64,000 nucleotides of DNA, from positions 4,817,866-4,881,865 of the forward strand of contig JAVGVS010000017.1 in the NCBI GenBank assembly GCA_032718565.1. The letters run 5' to 3'. The position numbers and the translations under genes were made by a program. Origin of the DNA: Distichodus sexfasciatus. Lineage: Eukaryota; Chordata; Actinopteri; Characiformes; Distichodontidae. The notes beneath the pieces are model-generated. The model was not told where the DNA came from and ran no database searches. It saw only the letters and a list, made by a program, of their open reading frames with translations. Below, piece after piece: positions 36,146 to 49,700 of the stretch. How positions within the stretch are numbered: the first letter of the stretch is position 1; the number at the start of each line of letters is the position of its first letter.

Positions 36146-39100
36146 CTAGTCAGTTTTTCCTTCATCTGTGTCCATCTCAGTAAGCACACAGTAGCAAACC
36201 TTCTGAATCAGCAAACCTGACAATGCTGAAAAAGTTAAATAAGAGAAAAGATCGATTAGCATCTTTGAGAGGTTAATGAGAACAGTTAACTCGGTTAAGT
36301 GCTAAATATATTAATGCTACGTGAGTCTCACCAATAAACTGTCGAAGCCACACTGGCCTACGGGATGCTGGCATATAGCAGCACAGGAAATAGACGGGTA
36401 CACCAGATAGCGCAATTCCGATGCCAATCAGAGAGTTGATGGTGTCACTATAGAGCGGGACCACCACAAGGAAGACAGTGCAAAGGCAAAAAATGATCGG
36501 GAAGATAATGCTAAGCTGAGAAGGAAAGAGGAAAAAAATGGTTATGTAACATCTGGCTGACAATTCAGTTATTTTGGATCGTCTGGAACAAGTTTACAAA
36601 AGACTGTTCATACCTTCAGTGGACGTGGTCTGTCTGGCTGCTTCCAACGGAGATACAGCTGGCCCAGGATGGACAAACCCACAAAGAACCAGTAACTGAA
36701 GCTGTAGTAATTGATGAGTTTAAATATGTCCTCCACACATAGGTACACCAGAGCCATGGCACCCTGTCAGTCAATGCAACACAAAGCTGTTATAGATTCA
36801 CATTGTCTGTGGCTTAAAGAACTAAAGAAAGTTAAAAATGGGGCAAATGACACAAAACAATGAGGGCGAACTAGGAACACATTGAACATCATGTTTAGAT
36901 AGACAATGTTTCAGTTACTTCTGAGAATGAACAAAACTCATTCAGACTTTCATTCTGTTTTCACTCATGCAAACACCCCAGTGATATATGTCTGGTGACT
37001 GACATTAAACAGCAGGGCAGGGATGGGAGTGAAGCGGCTAACGTGAATCATGCACAGGTAGTCAGGCAGGTGGCCCTCTCTGGAGCCCACGAAGAACAGC
37101 CTAGAGAATGACATGCATACAACACATCAGACATGAGTGGAGGATGATGTTTGTGATGTTTCTACTGAGCAGCCTTGTCTATCACTGACCTTGAGGCAGC
37201 CAAGATAGATGAATTTAATCCCCCAAAGCAGGAGAGGGCGACAGCCAACGGGATCGTCCAGTTAAACACACCAAATACTTGGTCTGCAAATGTCTAAGGC
37301 ATATTATGTGGAACAGTCATTAACATTTTCTTAAGTAAGAGGTAAAAGTGTGATTGTGCCTGGAGACAAACTAAAACACTTACTACTGCTACAGCATCGC
37401 TGTTCAGAATAGCAGAGATAGGCAAAACAGCATAGTAGGCCACATTGGTCAAGATGTAGATCACTGTTACAATGGGCATGGAGATGGCAATGGACAGCGG
37501 TAAGTTCCTGTAATACACAGAGTTTCCCAACAGAGGGCAACAGAGGGGTTTGTTATCCTTTTCAGTGATGTAAGATACCCCTCTTGTTTAAAAACAAGCA
37601 TGTAACTTTCAGACTAATTTCACACCAGTTCCTTATGTTAAAATCTTGATTTCTACCTCCTTTAACTGGTCTTTATCTGGAGACAGCAGAGAGGAAACGA
37701 CTGCCGGTGTTTTCCTCATTGATCACGTAAATGCATTTCCAAAGTATTATGACTTAACAAGACTGACAATAATAGGTAAAGGAACTACATTTTAAAGCAT
37801 TGAGATACATTGAGAAAAATCAATAATAAATAAATTATATAAATAAACTGGCCCACTGGCCTGAGATTACAACTATAGAATTACAACCTAATGGAATTGA
37901 AGCTCTAATGTAGTTATCACTTCACAGTGCTCCATTTGAAGAAAAAATTGTGGGTGAAGCCTCCGTTAAAGGGGACCTCTGATCACATGTCTAAACGTCT
38001 GAACTTACATCCCACTTAAGAGCATATGATCCTGTCACATGCAGCTCTACTTGACATTCAGTCAGTTGTGCACATCAAAAGGCAAATGGTAAGACACACC
38101 CTCTTTTCTACAGCTGTATAGGGGCAGCAAGTCTTTGAGACTTCTTGATCAGAATCAATTTCTGGATGGAACACTGAGTGGGTGTATAGACAAACAACCA
38201 GTAATGAGTCATCCATCTACTGTTCTCTCTGAACTTTAGAAGCATGAACTGCCTAAAGGTATTTTCTATATGAACCTTCACACCTCTCAGGGTTTTTGAT
38301 CTCCTCAGTGACAAAGTTTAGCGTGTCCCAGCCGGAGTAGGAGAACAATGCTGAGTACAGGGCCAGTGCCACATTACCCGGGTCGTGAGATGAATCGTGA
38401 AACATCCCTTCAAAATTCTGTGTGTGACCTACACAAAAGTACATAGACAAACACATAAATATTAGAATATGCAGTCTATATGCAGTTTATAGGAAATGCA
38501 GCGGTTAACCTTTTAATATGTTTTTATCCTTACCCTGGAATATCTTGACTAGGCCAGTAATGATGACAGCAATGAGAGCCACCACTTTGGCATAAGTGAA
38601 GAAGTCCTGTACACGGGTTCCCCACTTCACATAGGCACAGTTTACAAAGGTCAGCAAACCTGCAAATCATGCATGACACAGACATCATTTAATTTTTCTA
38701 TTAACAACTTAAAAATTCTAGAACAAAAGATGAGAGGGTTCAAATCCAGAATCATGCTGTATAGTGAGTATTTCGAAGACTGTCTACTAAGACTGTCAGC
38801 TTATATAAAAGAATACCAGTGTTTTCTCAAAGCTCATATACCTCTCTACAAACACTTCTGTTTCGCAGTGCATGTCTGTTTTGACATTAATTGATACAAG
38901 GAGGTCTGCACATTCCTCTGACTTTGATCAAGCTTGAGTAAAATTTGGCGAGAGCTGCAAAAGAAAGGTGAAAGAAGGAGGTGGAAGGGTAGGAGAGGGA
39001 GGGAGATGGAGTGTCTGTGTGCTTGTGTATGTATTTTTTGTAAAGCAGTCTGCCTGGCTTGAGGAAGTGAAGCTGCTGACATCAGCACTCCTGCGGGCTG

Positions 39101-41982
39101 TTTTTCAGGCAGTCAACGAGTGATAAAGCTTAGAGCAGCACTTAACATCGAAGCAGTAAGAGAGGGTCAGAGAGAGAAACACACAACCCACTCTCATGTG
39201 TGCCGAATTTCTTATGAAGTGTCACGTGAGCTGAAATAAGTCCACAAATTAGTTAAAAACGGTGATTCACAGTGGTGTAACACAATTGTGTAGTTGTAAT
39301 TCATAACGAAAGGGGATACCGCATCCTTGCTACGCAAATGATGAAACAATAGAATAGATAAGTAATTGACATTTCTCTCTCTCTCTCTCTCACTTACACA
39401 CTCACAGAAAACCTCAATTGTGTCCTTCCAGAAAAGACTTACAATTCCAAGATAGCATTTGGTAACTTTGTTCTAACTCCATCTTATCTCTCTGCATTGC
39501 TATCAGTGTTTATTCCCTTAAGTGCGAAACATGCAGTCTCACATGCTGTAATCTCTAGGCTTACTATTTACTAGATTAGCACACACGCACATATCCTGTG
39601 GCAAAAACACTCCATTTCCACCCCAGTTGCAATGGGACGCACGTTTATTCCATACCAACTCCTACAGGGTCAGAGTTCAGTTCATTCCAGCCAGAGATTT
39701 GTAGACTTTGAATTAAATTAATGAACTGGCTGGATCAAATGGGAAGTGACTGGAAGTCTAAGGGTCATTGCTCCACTAAGAAATAGTTGTGCTGTTAAGT
39801 CAGTTAATTTTACACTTATAGGGGCTGATAGTTTAATTAAGGATGGAAGAAAATAGGTGATGTAAAATTCAATGATGGCCAGCAGTTTAATCATAATGTA
39901 ATTTAGTGTAATGACTATCGTAAATTTCTTCTTATCTGAGAAAGGGAGCCTCCACCTAAAACATACACACATATATGTGTGTGTGTGAAAGAGAGATCAA
40001 ATTTGAGAAAATAAGTCATATTTTACTCTTGCATGCTGACTTGTGTATTCTTCCTCTCACGCTAATGTCCTCGCTGTCTCTGGCATACTTGCTCGTACTT
40101 TTGATTGGTCAGTGCTTTACATGCTGAGCTGTCATTAGTGATTACCACATGGGTCAGAGTCTTTATGCAAAGGACTTTACCTTCCAACTATCAGCACATT
40201 CACATCCTTAAAAGAATTTCTTATCACTCCAAGGGTATGGGTGGATATGTGCAAATGGAACACAACTAGTCTTCATTTTCTATGTATGACCACATAATTG
40301 ATTTAAGTTCCCCGTAAATTCTGAGATGGGCTCAGCACCAGAACTAATACGTAGTTAGACTAATAAGACAAGCTATACTCAGCTTGTTCTGATCTGACGT
40401 ATCTGATACAACTTCAGACACATTGTGCATTATCTTTTTCACAAATGCACAAGACAGAATCACATGTCCGTGACGTTCTGATTGGGGATTCATTTGTCTG
40501 CTGCCAGCTAAAGTTAACACACACGTGACGTTGCTCCGTTCTTCCTTTTTCCTCTGTCCTTACTCATTCGTTCAACTTCCTGTCCTCTCACTTGATTTTC
40601 TTTTCCTCTGTTCCACCACAACTTACTTTCACTCTGTTTTAATGGCTTAATTATACTACTGCTCAAGATGTAATATTTTCAAGTATATTTCATATTTTGA
40701 AGTTATCATTTATCATAAAAAGCAAACAAAAGTTGAGTTTTGAGTCTTGGGCACTTTTGATGTTCCTCTTTCTTCTGCCCAATATTTCTCCATGTGCTGA
40801 TCAATATGTCACGCTGTGTCTCTCTCACTACTCTTTTCTTACCATGCATGTATGCACAGTTTCTTTTTCTCAAAGAACAAAAGAACATTGTCATTGAACA
40901 ATGAACAATAAATGAACATTGATAATGATACTCAAAAAATACTCCTTTTGTATGTAAATTAAACATATTTCAGAATGGTTAAAGGTATGGCAGGACACAC
41001 CATTTGAATTTACTTCTGTGCTTGTAACTATCTGCTTCAACATCAACTGCAACTTGGGTAAATTAACTGCCTAAGGACTTGGAAGTATGATTACATGATG
41101 GCAGCTATGCAATACATCACAGGGCATATCACAGGTAATTCATTCATTCATTCATCAGCTGAATGACTTAATCCCAGCTGGGGTTGTGGCAGGAGAAGGT
41201 GGTGGAGGACCAGATCGAACCCAGGACCTTCTCACTGTGAGGTGGCAGCGCTAACCACTGTGCCACCATGCTGCCCATTATGGTAATTGTCAAGTCCAAA
41301 TCTATTATATACACTAACCATTCATTAAATGTGCTACTTAACACCTGGCACTTTCTCCAGGGCTTTGCAGCAGTCATATAGATTTTCATTGCTTTGATGT
41401 TATGCCCATTATTGTGATATTTTTGCTACGGCAAAATTAGCTAATCACGAAACTCTGACAAGTGTCAGGCACAAACATATACTCACATATGCATGCTGCT
41501 GCTAGTAGGCGGTTGGCCACATAGGGTCCCCCACAGGTAGGAAAAATGGGCTGCACCATGTAGTTAGAGAAGGTTATAGCAATGACAGCCTGGCTGGTTG
41601 GCTCAATGATGAGGAGGGATGTCCACAGACGGATGAAGGCCAGGAAGCCTCCAAAGGCCTCCAGAATATAGGCATAACTGGCCCCAGACTTTGTGATAGT
41701 GGTCCCAAGCTCAGCATAGCAGAGAGCTCCAAACACAGAGAAAATTCCACCAATGGTCCACACTACCAGTGACAAGCCATAAGAACTGCTGTACATCAAC
41801 ACACCCTTAGGTGAGACAAAGATTCCTGAGCCGATCATGTTCCCAACAATGAGGCAGACTCCATTGATTAAGGAAATCTCTTTTTTCAGTTTCATGGACT
41901 CCTGAGAACCGCTTCGATTCAGGCTGCCATTGCTTGCCTTCGGGGAGGAATCTTCTGTTGGAGCGGGGTTATATGTGGACAT
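36146..41982 (-). CDS. slc7a7: y+LAT1 amino-acid transporter light chain
   Basis: Twelve-helix amino-acid exchanger of the SLC7 family. It exports cationic amino acids in exchange for neutral amino acids plus sodium, as a disulphide-linked dimer with SLC3A2 at basolateral membranes. Nine coding exons, in phase: 41982-41487, 38659-38534, 38428-38284, 37507-37384, 37293-37190, 37100-37004, 36763-36614, 36515-36332, 36216-36146, giving 498 residues. Signatures: LINGVCLIVGNMIGSGIFVS (helix 1), FGALCYAELGTTI, GASYAYILEAFGGFLAFIRL, NCAYVKWGT (the cysteine that bonds SLC3A2 lies in the neighbouring loop), ALYSALFSYSGWDTLNFVTE and SREGHLPDYLCMIH. Coding exon 1 begins at an acceptor (42091) with an untranslated lead. 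SLC7A6 is the near alternative; adjacency to oxa1l favours slc7a7. Confidence 0.93.
38860..41120. other. Large slc7a7 intron, no other gene seen
   Basis: Part of the 2.8-kb intron between coding exons 1 and 2. It contains CT and CA/TG simple repeats (about 39375-39395 and 39960-39990). No exon or RNA gene was recognised. Confidence 0.5.
41128..41283. repeat. Dispersed repeat fragment
   Basis: Short copy of the repeat seen in full at 61190-61545: attcattcattcatc, then cccagctggggt, caggaccttctc and gctaaccactgtgcc. It lies in an slc7a7 intron. Confidence 0.7.
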
Positions 41983-42812
41983 TTTGGCATGGGATTTCTT
42001 TTTAAATAAAGAAGAAAATGCAGAGCTGGCAAGGTCAAATGGCTTTCAGTCACTTTTGAGTTCAAATGTGTTTTGTCCCAGTTAGCAGCATCTGAAGAGA
42101 AATAAATGTATTTTAATGCTTTTGTACTGCAGTAGTCATTAACTACACACAAAATACATTTCCGAAAAATTATTGATTTTACCTTGAAAACACATGGATG
42201 AACACACTTGTTATTCAGCCCTGCAGATGGCCATTACCAAGCCATTAGTGACGTAAGTGCCTTTTTTTAAATAGTGAGCAAACGGACAAACTGAGAGAGA
42301 TGCTAAATGGACGAGAAGAAAACACTATGGTCAACTATTGTCTGCTTTCTAAACTACATCTTTAATAAATAGTTGAGGGTGATGTACTTAATTGAAACAG
42401 TGGACCATTAATAGAAACTTGGTTGAACTTTGTCAAGCAAGATGCTGACAATGCCATACTAAATGCTTGATATGCAGGACCTGACACGGTATAATACTAT
42501 ATAAGGCATAATTATGTGAAAATTAGTGTAAAAATGAATTTTTACATTATACTGATTTTTGGTTTGTTCTAAAATTCAGTCATTCAGTCATCACTAAAAT
42601 GTTGGTTGGTTAACAATAGCAATAAGAATACAAATGCTATAAGAGACAAATGGGAGGTGAATAACAAATATATTATAATGTTTTAACATGATAAATAGAG
42701 GTATGTATGTAAAAAATTATGTGAAAATGTATGTGGAAAGATTAAATATCTTTTGAAGGATTTTTTTTTTATTTAGCGTTCAAAAAATTTAAAGAAAGAA
42801 AGAAGGTATTAC

Positions 42813-42947
42813 CGAGCAGGGAGAAGAACATGTAAGGCCTATGCCTGATGATAAAAGGACTGAAAACTGTCACTTTCAGAGATCTTAGAGGGATCTGAGA
42901 GGGAGAGCAAGGTCCACCCAGAGCTGATAAGCTCTCTTAGCTACCAG
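42813..42947 (-). other. Probable 5' untranslated exon of slc7a7
   Basis: On the minus strand a polypyrimidine acceptor (tcttttacag) precedes 42947, and a donor (gtaata) follows 42813. The sequence between has no start codon leading into the coding exon. A further donor-like site (gtaagtcag) near 43517 could end the first exon. Predicted from splice signals only. Confidence 0.45.
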
Positions 42948-43599
42948 CTGTAAAAGAAATGACTATAGATTACATTCTGAAAGTGGCTTCCTCTGAGCAC
43001 ATGAAGACGTGTAACAAAAGAAATGTGACAATATCTCAAATCAAAGCGATTCACTGATGAGATGAAAGTAAGAAAAGATTTCTTAAATGGCAAAAAAGCA
43101 ATGTATTATTGAAATACCATATATTAATTAACACATCATGTAGATCTGTATCAAAGCAAATATTATCCTAAACTCCAAAGTAAGGCCGGTGTTCTAAGAC
43201 CTAATTCTGCATATAGATTTGTCCTTGCATCTTTTACTATACAATATATGGTTTACAAACATGGTTAAAACAAAGCAGAAATGTATTAAGACCACTTCCT
43301 TCTTACAATATTTTAATCTAGATAACATCTATTTGTTTAATAAGCAATTACTTTGAAATGGTCAGTCGATACTGTCTATGGTCAGTCTATACATTACAAT
43401 ACCGATTCACTGATGTGATCTATTACCCTATAATGCACCTTATTATCCTATTCTGTCGAGAAAAATGGAAAGACTCGACTTTTAAGGTTTAATCAGAGGC
43501 ATTGTTCTGACTTACCTTTACTCAGGTGAATAACGGTGGTACAGGTTTCTCGGGTTTTGACTCCAATTTCTCGATATCTGCCTTCGTGAATCTACTTTA

Positions 43600-46500
43600 T
43601 AATTTATATTTGCTACGACGATTGCGACGTCATGATCTTATTTTTTATTTTTTAAGAAATGGAGAGGTGCAGATGATTTTATGTCATTCTCTCTCAGCTC
43701 CGCGGGGGCTGTGCTCCTCCTGCGTGCAAACGTACTGCTGACGGACTTATCAGCTGATAGACTTCTGCTTTCGTGTGTCCATGCGGTAAGACCTGACTTA
43801 TGGCTAGAACAGCAGACACGAGGTATCAGAGCCATCTCATTTATACCTCGTAGCATGGGTGTACACTATGCTAAATAATATTTTAAAAACATATTATAAA
43901 ACCCCTCCACTGTGTTACAGCTATAAAGTTGTTTTGGGCGTAATTGTCTGCAGTTACATAGAAAAACAGAATGAATTATCTGTTGACGTTTCCCAAATCT
44001 GTTACTGGGATAAGGTTTAAACCATTGCCTTGCTCATGTGGCAGAAAACATACAGTTACCTATATAATCATTTATACACTGTAATTCAGCACCACCCGAT
44101 GCTATCGATATGCTTGAGATTTAAGGTATTTTGGGTTTAAGGTATGAGAGCTGAAGGCTAGACAACGTATCGGTTTAAATGTGCTCTAACCTGGCAAGAA
44201 AAAAGTGTATAAAATCTGTATGAAATAAGATTATTGCCTTTTAATCGGTCCCTATTTTAGGGAACTCTAGACTCATTTCTTGATACAAATCTTCAGAATA
44301 TGTTATTATTCAATGAAATCTGAGGTTTTCTGATATTTACTTATTTTCATCAAACTCGGTTGCCTGACGTCAGATACACCACAGTGCACCTGTTGCTCCC
44401 TCTAGTGGCACAATTTGGTATTGCAGATTTCTCTTAGTATTCCTCTCTGTGAAATATTATATTTGCTGTACTGCTTTCTCATTTGACAAGCTTTCTATAT
44501 TCTGTAAGAAAATAATCACTTAAATAGTTAGGCTTTAACACGTAGTTAGGCTTTAACACATACATTTCTTTGTATTTAATATTACTTATTAACTATCCAA
44601 ACAGACCCAGCTATTACAAGATGCAGATGACATGTTATCAGAAATACTGAAGCGGATTAACATAATAAATACCCTAAAACAAACATAGGTTTATTGCCTC
44701 TCAGCACTTTGTACTCAAATTCGGGAAGCATTTCTTGCACTGATTTGCCTCTTTTTGTGATGAGTGAATTTGCTTACAACATTTTAGATTGAGATATGTC
44801 ATGTCTTTTCAGAAAATGTGTGGACAAACTTCGACCACATGCCTTTTTGGGGGCTTATTGTTCCTTTCCCTCTCAACCTCAGCATTCTTCTGCCCGGTTA
44901 CCTGTTGTCATGGTTTCAAGAGCTCTGCAGAGGCAGGATTAGGAACCATTTTGGGGCAGCTGGCTCGCTCCGTCCCCACCCCTCTGTCCTGCACAGAGAC
45001 GCTGGGCGGGTGGGTGGGGGTTTTTATTGTGCAGGGATTAGAGCTTCCTGTGTGTCAGTCCAGTTACATAGGGAGGGGTGGAGGTTCGAGAGGGACTGAA
45101 AGAGGGATAATGAAAGAGAAAATGAAAGAGCGAGCATATGAAAGCGAGTGTGACACAGAGAGAGGGTGTTGAAGAGGAGGTAGTAGATGGGAGGGGGGAT
45201 CTGTACAGCTGCACACTCAATCACACCACACAAGTTCTTGCATGGGCACATACACACACACTATCGTAGACACACAACATACACACATACTCCAATCAAC
45301 ATGCACACCACAGATCTGGTGAACTAAGCCATATGAAAGGAAACAGACTTTGAAAGGGAACTAAAAAATTAGACAAAAGATCTACAGACGTACAGCAAAC
45401 TGAGGCTGAGAAAACACAGGCACAGTTCTACAGATAGAAGAGTGACCATTGTGGCTTAAGGACCAGGGGATAAATTTTAGGCTGTATTACACAAATAACA
45501 CACTTACAAAAATATAACACACAAGGATTTTTTGAATGATATGACATCCATTCAACTTTTATTCCTCCCCTTCAAAAAAAATGACATCAATGGTAGAGAC
45601 GACACAAAGTATAAAAAAGCTAACTTGGCTAATTAGGGTTCAGTGCAATGCACTGATAAAGGGCAATGTTCTTCTTGAATAAATCAAGATAGAAAATAAA
45701 TGAAGCAATACATTTGGGCAAATTTTGGGCAAATTAGCCCAAAAAGGTCAAGCTCTCGATTAGTGTACTAGTATTCACTTTGTGTGAATTACTAGACATT
45801 TACAGGTCCATTACTACCGAAGTTGAGTCACTCAACAAGGCTGGAGCTTATAGATTACCCTGCCCAAACAGTCGTAATCAGCCTTACTAATTAATTATGG
45901 TTTGTATTAGGTGTGCTAGAGCAGAAAATAATTCAGCTGTCTATTTCAAGCTTACAAGGTGGCAAATAGTTTGTTTCACTATTTCCTTTCAGTCACTGTA
46001 TAAACAATACTGTCAACTTCTAGGTGACTGTGTCCGTTTGACATTACAGGCAATGTAGTGAAACATGGGTAAGAGACAAAATATTCAGTCACTGAATTTG
46101 GTCACAGAGATATGACAAAGACAAATCTTGCTTCACTAAACTCTACAGTAAAATTACTGAAACCACACATTATTTCGGAACACATGGCTTCAACAAATCT
46201 AGAAAAGCAGCTACAACAATTAACACCAATAAAAAGCAGCACATTGGTCAGAATAAAAATAGAAAGGGAACTGAAAATCTCAAATGTGCATGTTCCAGTT
46301 GCTGCTTAGCCAGGGAAATTTGGTATGAGGTGCTATGTAAAATCATCCATATTTGTGGTAAATCCCTCTAGAATTTGTCAGCCTCTTGCTCATTTTGTCA
46401 ATAGATCTATAAGTGAGGCAAAAAAGAGAGAAATTCTCATACTTATAGAATTCTGAAACTATTTCAGATTCTAGTATACTTTGAAGTAAAAAAAAAAAAT

Positions 46501-46756
46501 CACATTTGTAATACACAAATGCCATTATTCCTCTGGGATCCTGATTTCTTAGGGATCCTGGGATATGATGTAAAAGACTTGCTTGGTGTACATTAACATT
46601 TCATTGTCTTCAGAGAAAGGCACTAATATTACCTTGTTAACAGTGTTTCTACTAAGCTACACAAACAGATTTAAAAGCTACACCTAACACCAAAATAGCA
46701 AAAGGGTCTTTAAAAAGGATACACAACTACACTACATTCTTTTACGAAACATTTCT
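43600..46756. other. Intergenic between slc7a7 and sall2
   Basis: No gene recognised. It includes a purine-rich low-complexity stretch at 45080-45180. The frames present have no family features. Confidence 0.5.
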
Positions 46757-49700
46757 TTAGGCACTGTCTTTAGGCTCCACTACTCCATCTGTTGTACCCA
46801 TGATAGCATGTGGAGCTTCTTTATGTGGCAGTTCATCTACAATCTTCTCCAGTGTGTTTTCTGAATCTTCTTGCAAGTTACCGCTGGCTAGATAAGGACT
46901 TGAATCCACAGAGTCTTTGTAGTTTCCATCTGAAGACTGAAGGGCAACAGTCGTTTTTGCCCCACTTGTTCCTCCACTATGAACTTTCATGTGTCCCTGT
47001 TGGTGCACATATATGATTGCAGGGATGATCAATAACAGCTTTATATACATAAAAATATAAATAAAGATAATGATCAAAGTGAAAGTAAACGTTAATAATC
47101 CTTACCTTTAGTCCACTACGGCTGGCATACTCTTTTCCACAGTGTGTACAGCTATAAGGTTTCTCAGGGCGTTGGGATTGTAAAATGTTAACAGGGATAT
47201 CTGGTGCAGTCTCAACCATTTCTTCATCCTTAACCTGATTCCCACTTGGCTCTACTTGTATGTTAACCCCTTCATCTTTCCTGGTCTTCTGAGAGTCCTT
47301 AGGTTTCATGCCACTTTGTTCCTCTGGAGGTCCACCACTAGCTTCTAAAGGCTCAGACTCAGTTTTGGGTGCAGACGAAAAGCTTCCGTCTATGGGTTCT
47401 GCATCCACAACAGGTCCGTTCAAAGGTGCAAAAACCTGTGGCCCACTGAGATTTTCCTTTGTTAAGAGGGACGGGCTGGAGGGTGGTGTTAGTGCAGGTG
47501 AAAGATCAAGAGCCGAGCAATCTGGGCTTGATTTTGGACCACTGGCCAGAGTAGGATAAGAAGGGTTTGTCAGACCATTTGGTTGTATGTCTTGGGAACT
47601 GCTCCTGGTGCAGAGGGACAGAGGGATGTTCTGATCATCCTCTTCTGTGCCATTTACTACAGCACTGGACTGTTGTGACCTGTTAAGACTGGCTCTGAGG
47701 GAACTAGCATAAACACTAACAGTCCTGGGGTGAGCATCACTGTCAGGGTCCTCTTCTAAAGAGGACAAATTAGCAGTTGGGCTATCACCAGTTGAAATGC
47801 CCTCCTGTTTTTCTATAACTGATTCATTGATTTGAGCTGGACTTACATTAGGTGTATCAGATAGATCTGGATCAGACTCCATTGTCTCTACATCAGGTGG
47901 TGTGGAATTTCTAGAAGCAGTGCCAGACTGCGTTTTGCCCATGAAGGAGGGAGACACGGTAGTACTCATGTTAAGAGGAAGTGCCTGGACGGTCTTAGGC
48001 AGAGTGATATTGCCTATTTGACTAGATTCTTCCTCTCGCTCTAGTTCTCCACTCCCCTCTGGAGGCAACTGGCCACCCAGATGCATTCGAATGTGATGCT
48101 GTAGCACCACAGCATTGGTGAACTTACGCTGACAAAGTGGGCAAGAGTTCTGAGTACGTGCATTGGGTGGGCGTGCCCTATGGGTGGCAAGATGAGCTCT
48201 CAGGCTGCCCTTGGTAGAAAAAGACCGGCCACATAGCTTGCATGGGAAGGGACGTTCTCCAAGATGTGTAGCCTGATGGAGACGCAGTGCCCTGGGACAA
48301 CTAAGCACACGCAAACACACCCCACATTGATTAGGGGCAAGAGTCTGCAAGGACGGGATTGACCCAGAGATATTCTGGGTGCTTAGCTCACCACTGGGGT
48401 TAGGGTTTAGGCCCAAAGCTGCCATCATCTCCCGTCTGTAGGTTGAGATAGTGTTAGTGCTTGAGGTGGTGGAGACATCATTAGTCAGATTTGTGACATT
48501 ACTCTGGTCTTCACTAAAGGATTTTGAAGGAGGCTGCTTCTCCAACTTTTGTGCCAGTCTCTGAAGCTTGGAGGTATCAGAGGTAGCAGCTGAAGAAGAT
48601 GGAGATGAGGATGAGGGGGAGGAGGTTTGGGGTTTAGGGTAAGGAGAGAAGGGAAAGGTAAGCTGGGGGTGGGGGGGGGTAAGGTGAGGAGGGCGGAGGA
48701 GGGCCAGACCTGGGTGGTGAGCAGAAGGACCAGAGGGAAAGAGGATTTTAGGGAGGTGGGCCAGCTGGGAGTATGGAGAAGTAGGATGTAAGGTTGAGTG
48801 TGGAGGTGTGTTCTCATCAAACCGCTGCTGCTTAGCACCCTTTAGCTGTCCTGTCACAGCAGAGGAAGATGAAGAGGAGGAAGTGGGGGCAGCAGAGGAA
48901 GACTGTGCACTGGCGGAAGCAGTAGCCACGGCTGCAGCAGAGGCGCGATTGAGTTGCAGCAGGGAATGGGCAGTGGACAAGAGGGCAAGATCCACACTGG
49001 GTGGCAGTGGCAGGGATGAAGGAGAAAGACGAGAAGATGACCCAGATAAAAAGCCTAGAGCCAAGCCATCGGGCACACTCATGCCCCCCTTTACTCCAAA
49101 AGGCTCATCATCTTCTGCCCGACGCTTCCTACGTCTTTGAGGTCCTCCAGATCCAGATCCTGACTGGCTTTGCTCTGACAAGGCAGGTGGGAGAAGAGAG
49201 AGGGACAGCTCTGGGTTCTGCTCGCGATGGCGCAGAAAGTGGGCCTTTAGGTTTCCACGTGTAGTAAATCGACTGAGGCATACAGGGCACTGATATGGTC
49301 TTTCTCCTGTGTGGGATCTCAGGTGGATCTGTAGGGAGGAGTCACTGCTCAGAACTTTTCCACAAAAACGACAGACATGCTGTTGTCGCCCTGCAGAGGA
49401 GCTTAGCGAGCCAGCTGAGGATCCTACAGCAGAGCTGAGTGTTAGCTGGTCCTGGGAAAGACTAGAGGTAAGCAGAGGAGGAGTCTGGAAATTAACAGCA
49501 TTGGTATGGCTCAGAGCAGTGTTTGCAGTTTTTTCATGGAGGTAACGAGGAAGTCCCAGTGACAGAGACAGAGGGTGTATTGATGCTACTGAGGAGACTA
49601 GAGATGATGGGGAGGAAGATGTTATGGATGATGAAGAGGAATGTGTAGCTCGCGCTCCATTACTATGAGAGGTGTTGGGCTTTGAAACAATAGCCTGTGG

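Noticed and set aside
44789..45172. 127-codon plus-strand frame between slc7a7 and sall2
   Set aside because: Composition changes to purine-rich low complexity at its end. No splice sites or family features.
48808..49264. Plus-strand frames across the sall2 main exon
   Set aside because: They are antisense shadows of the Ser/Pro-rich coding sequence.
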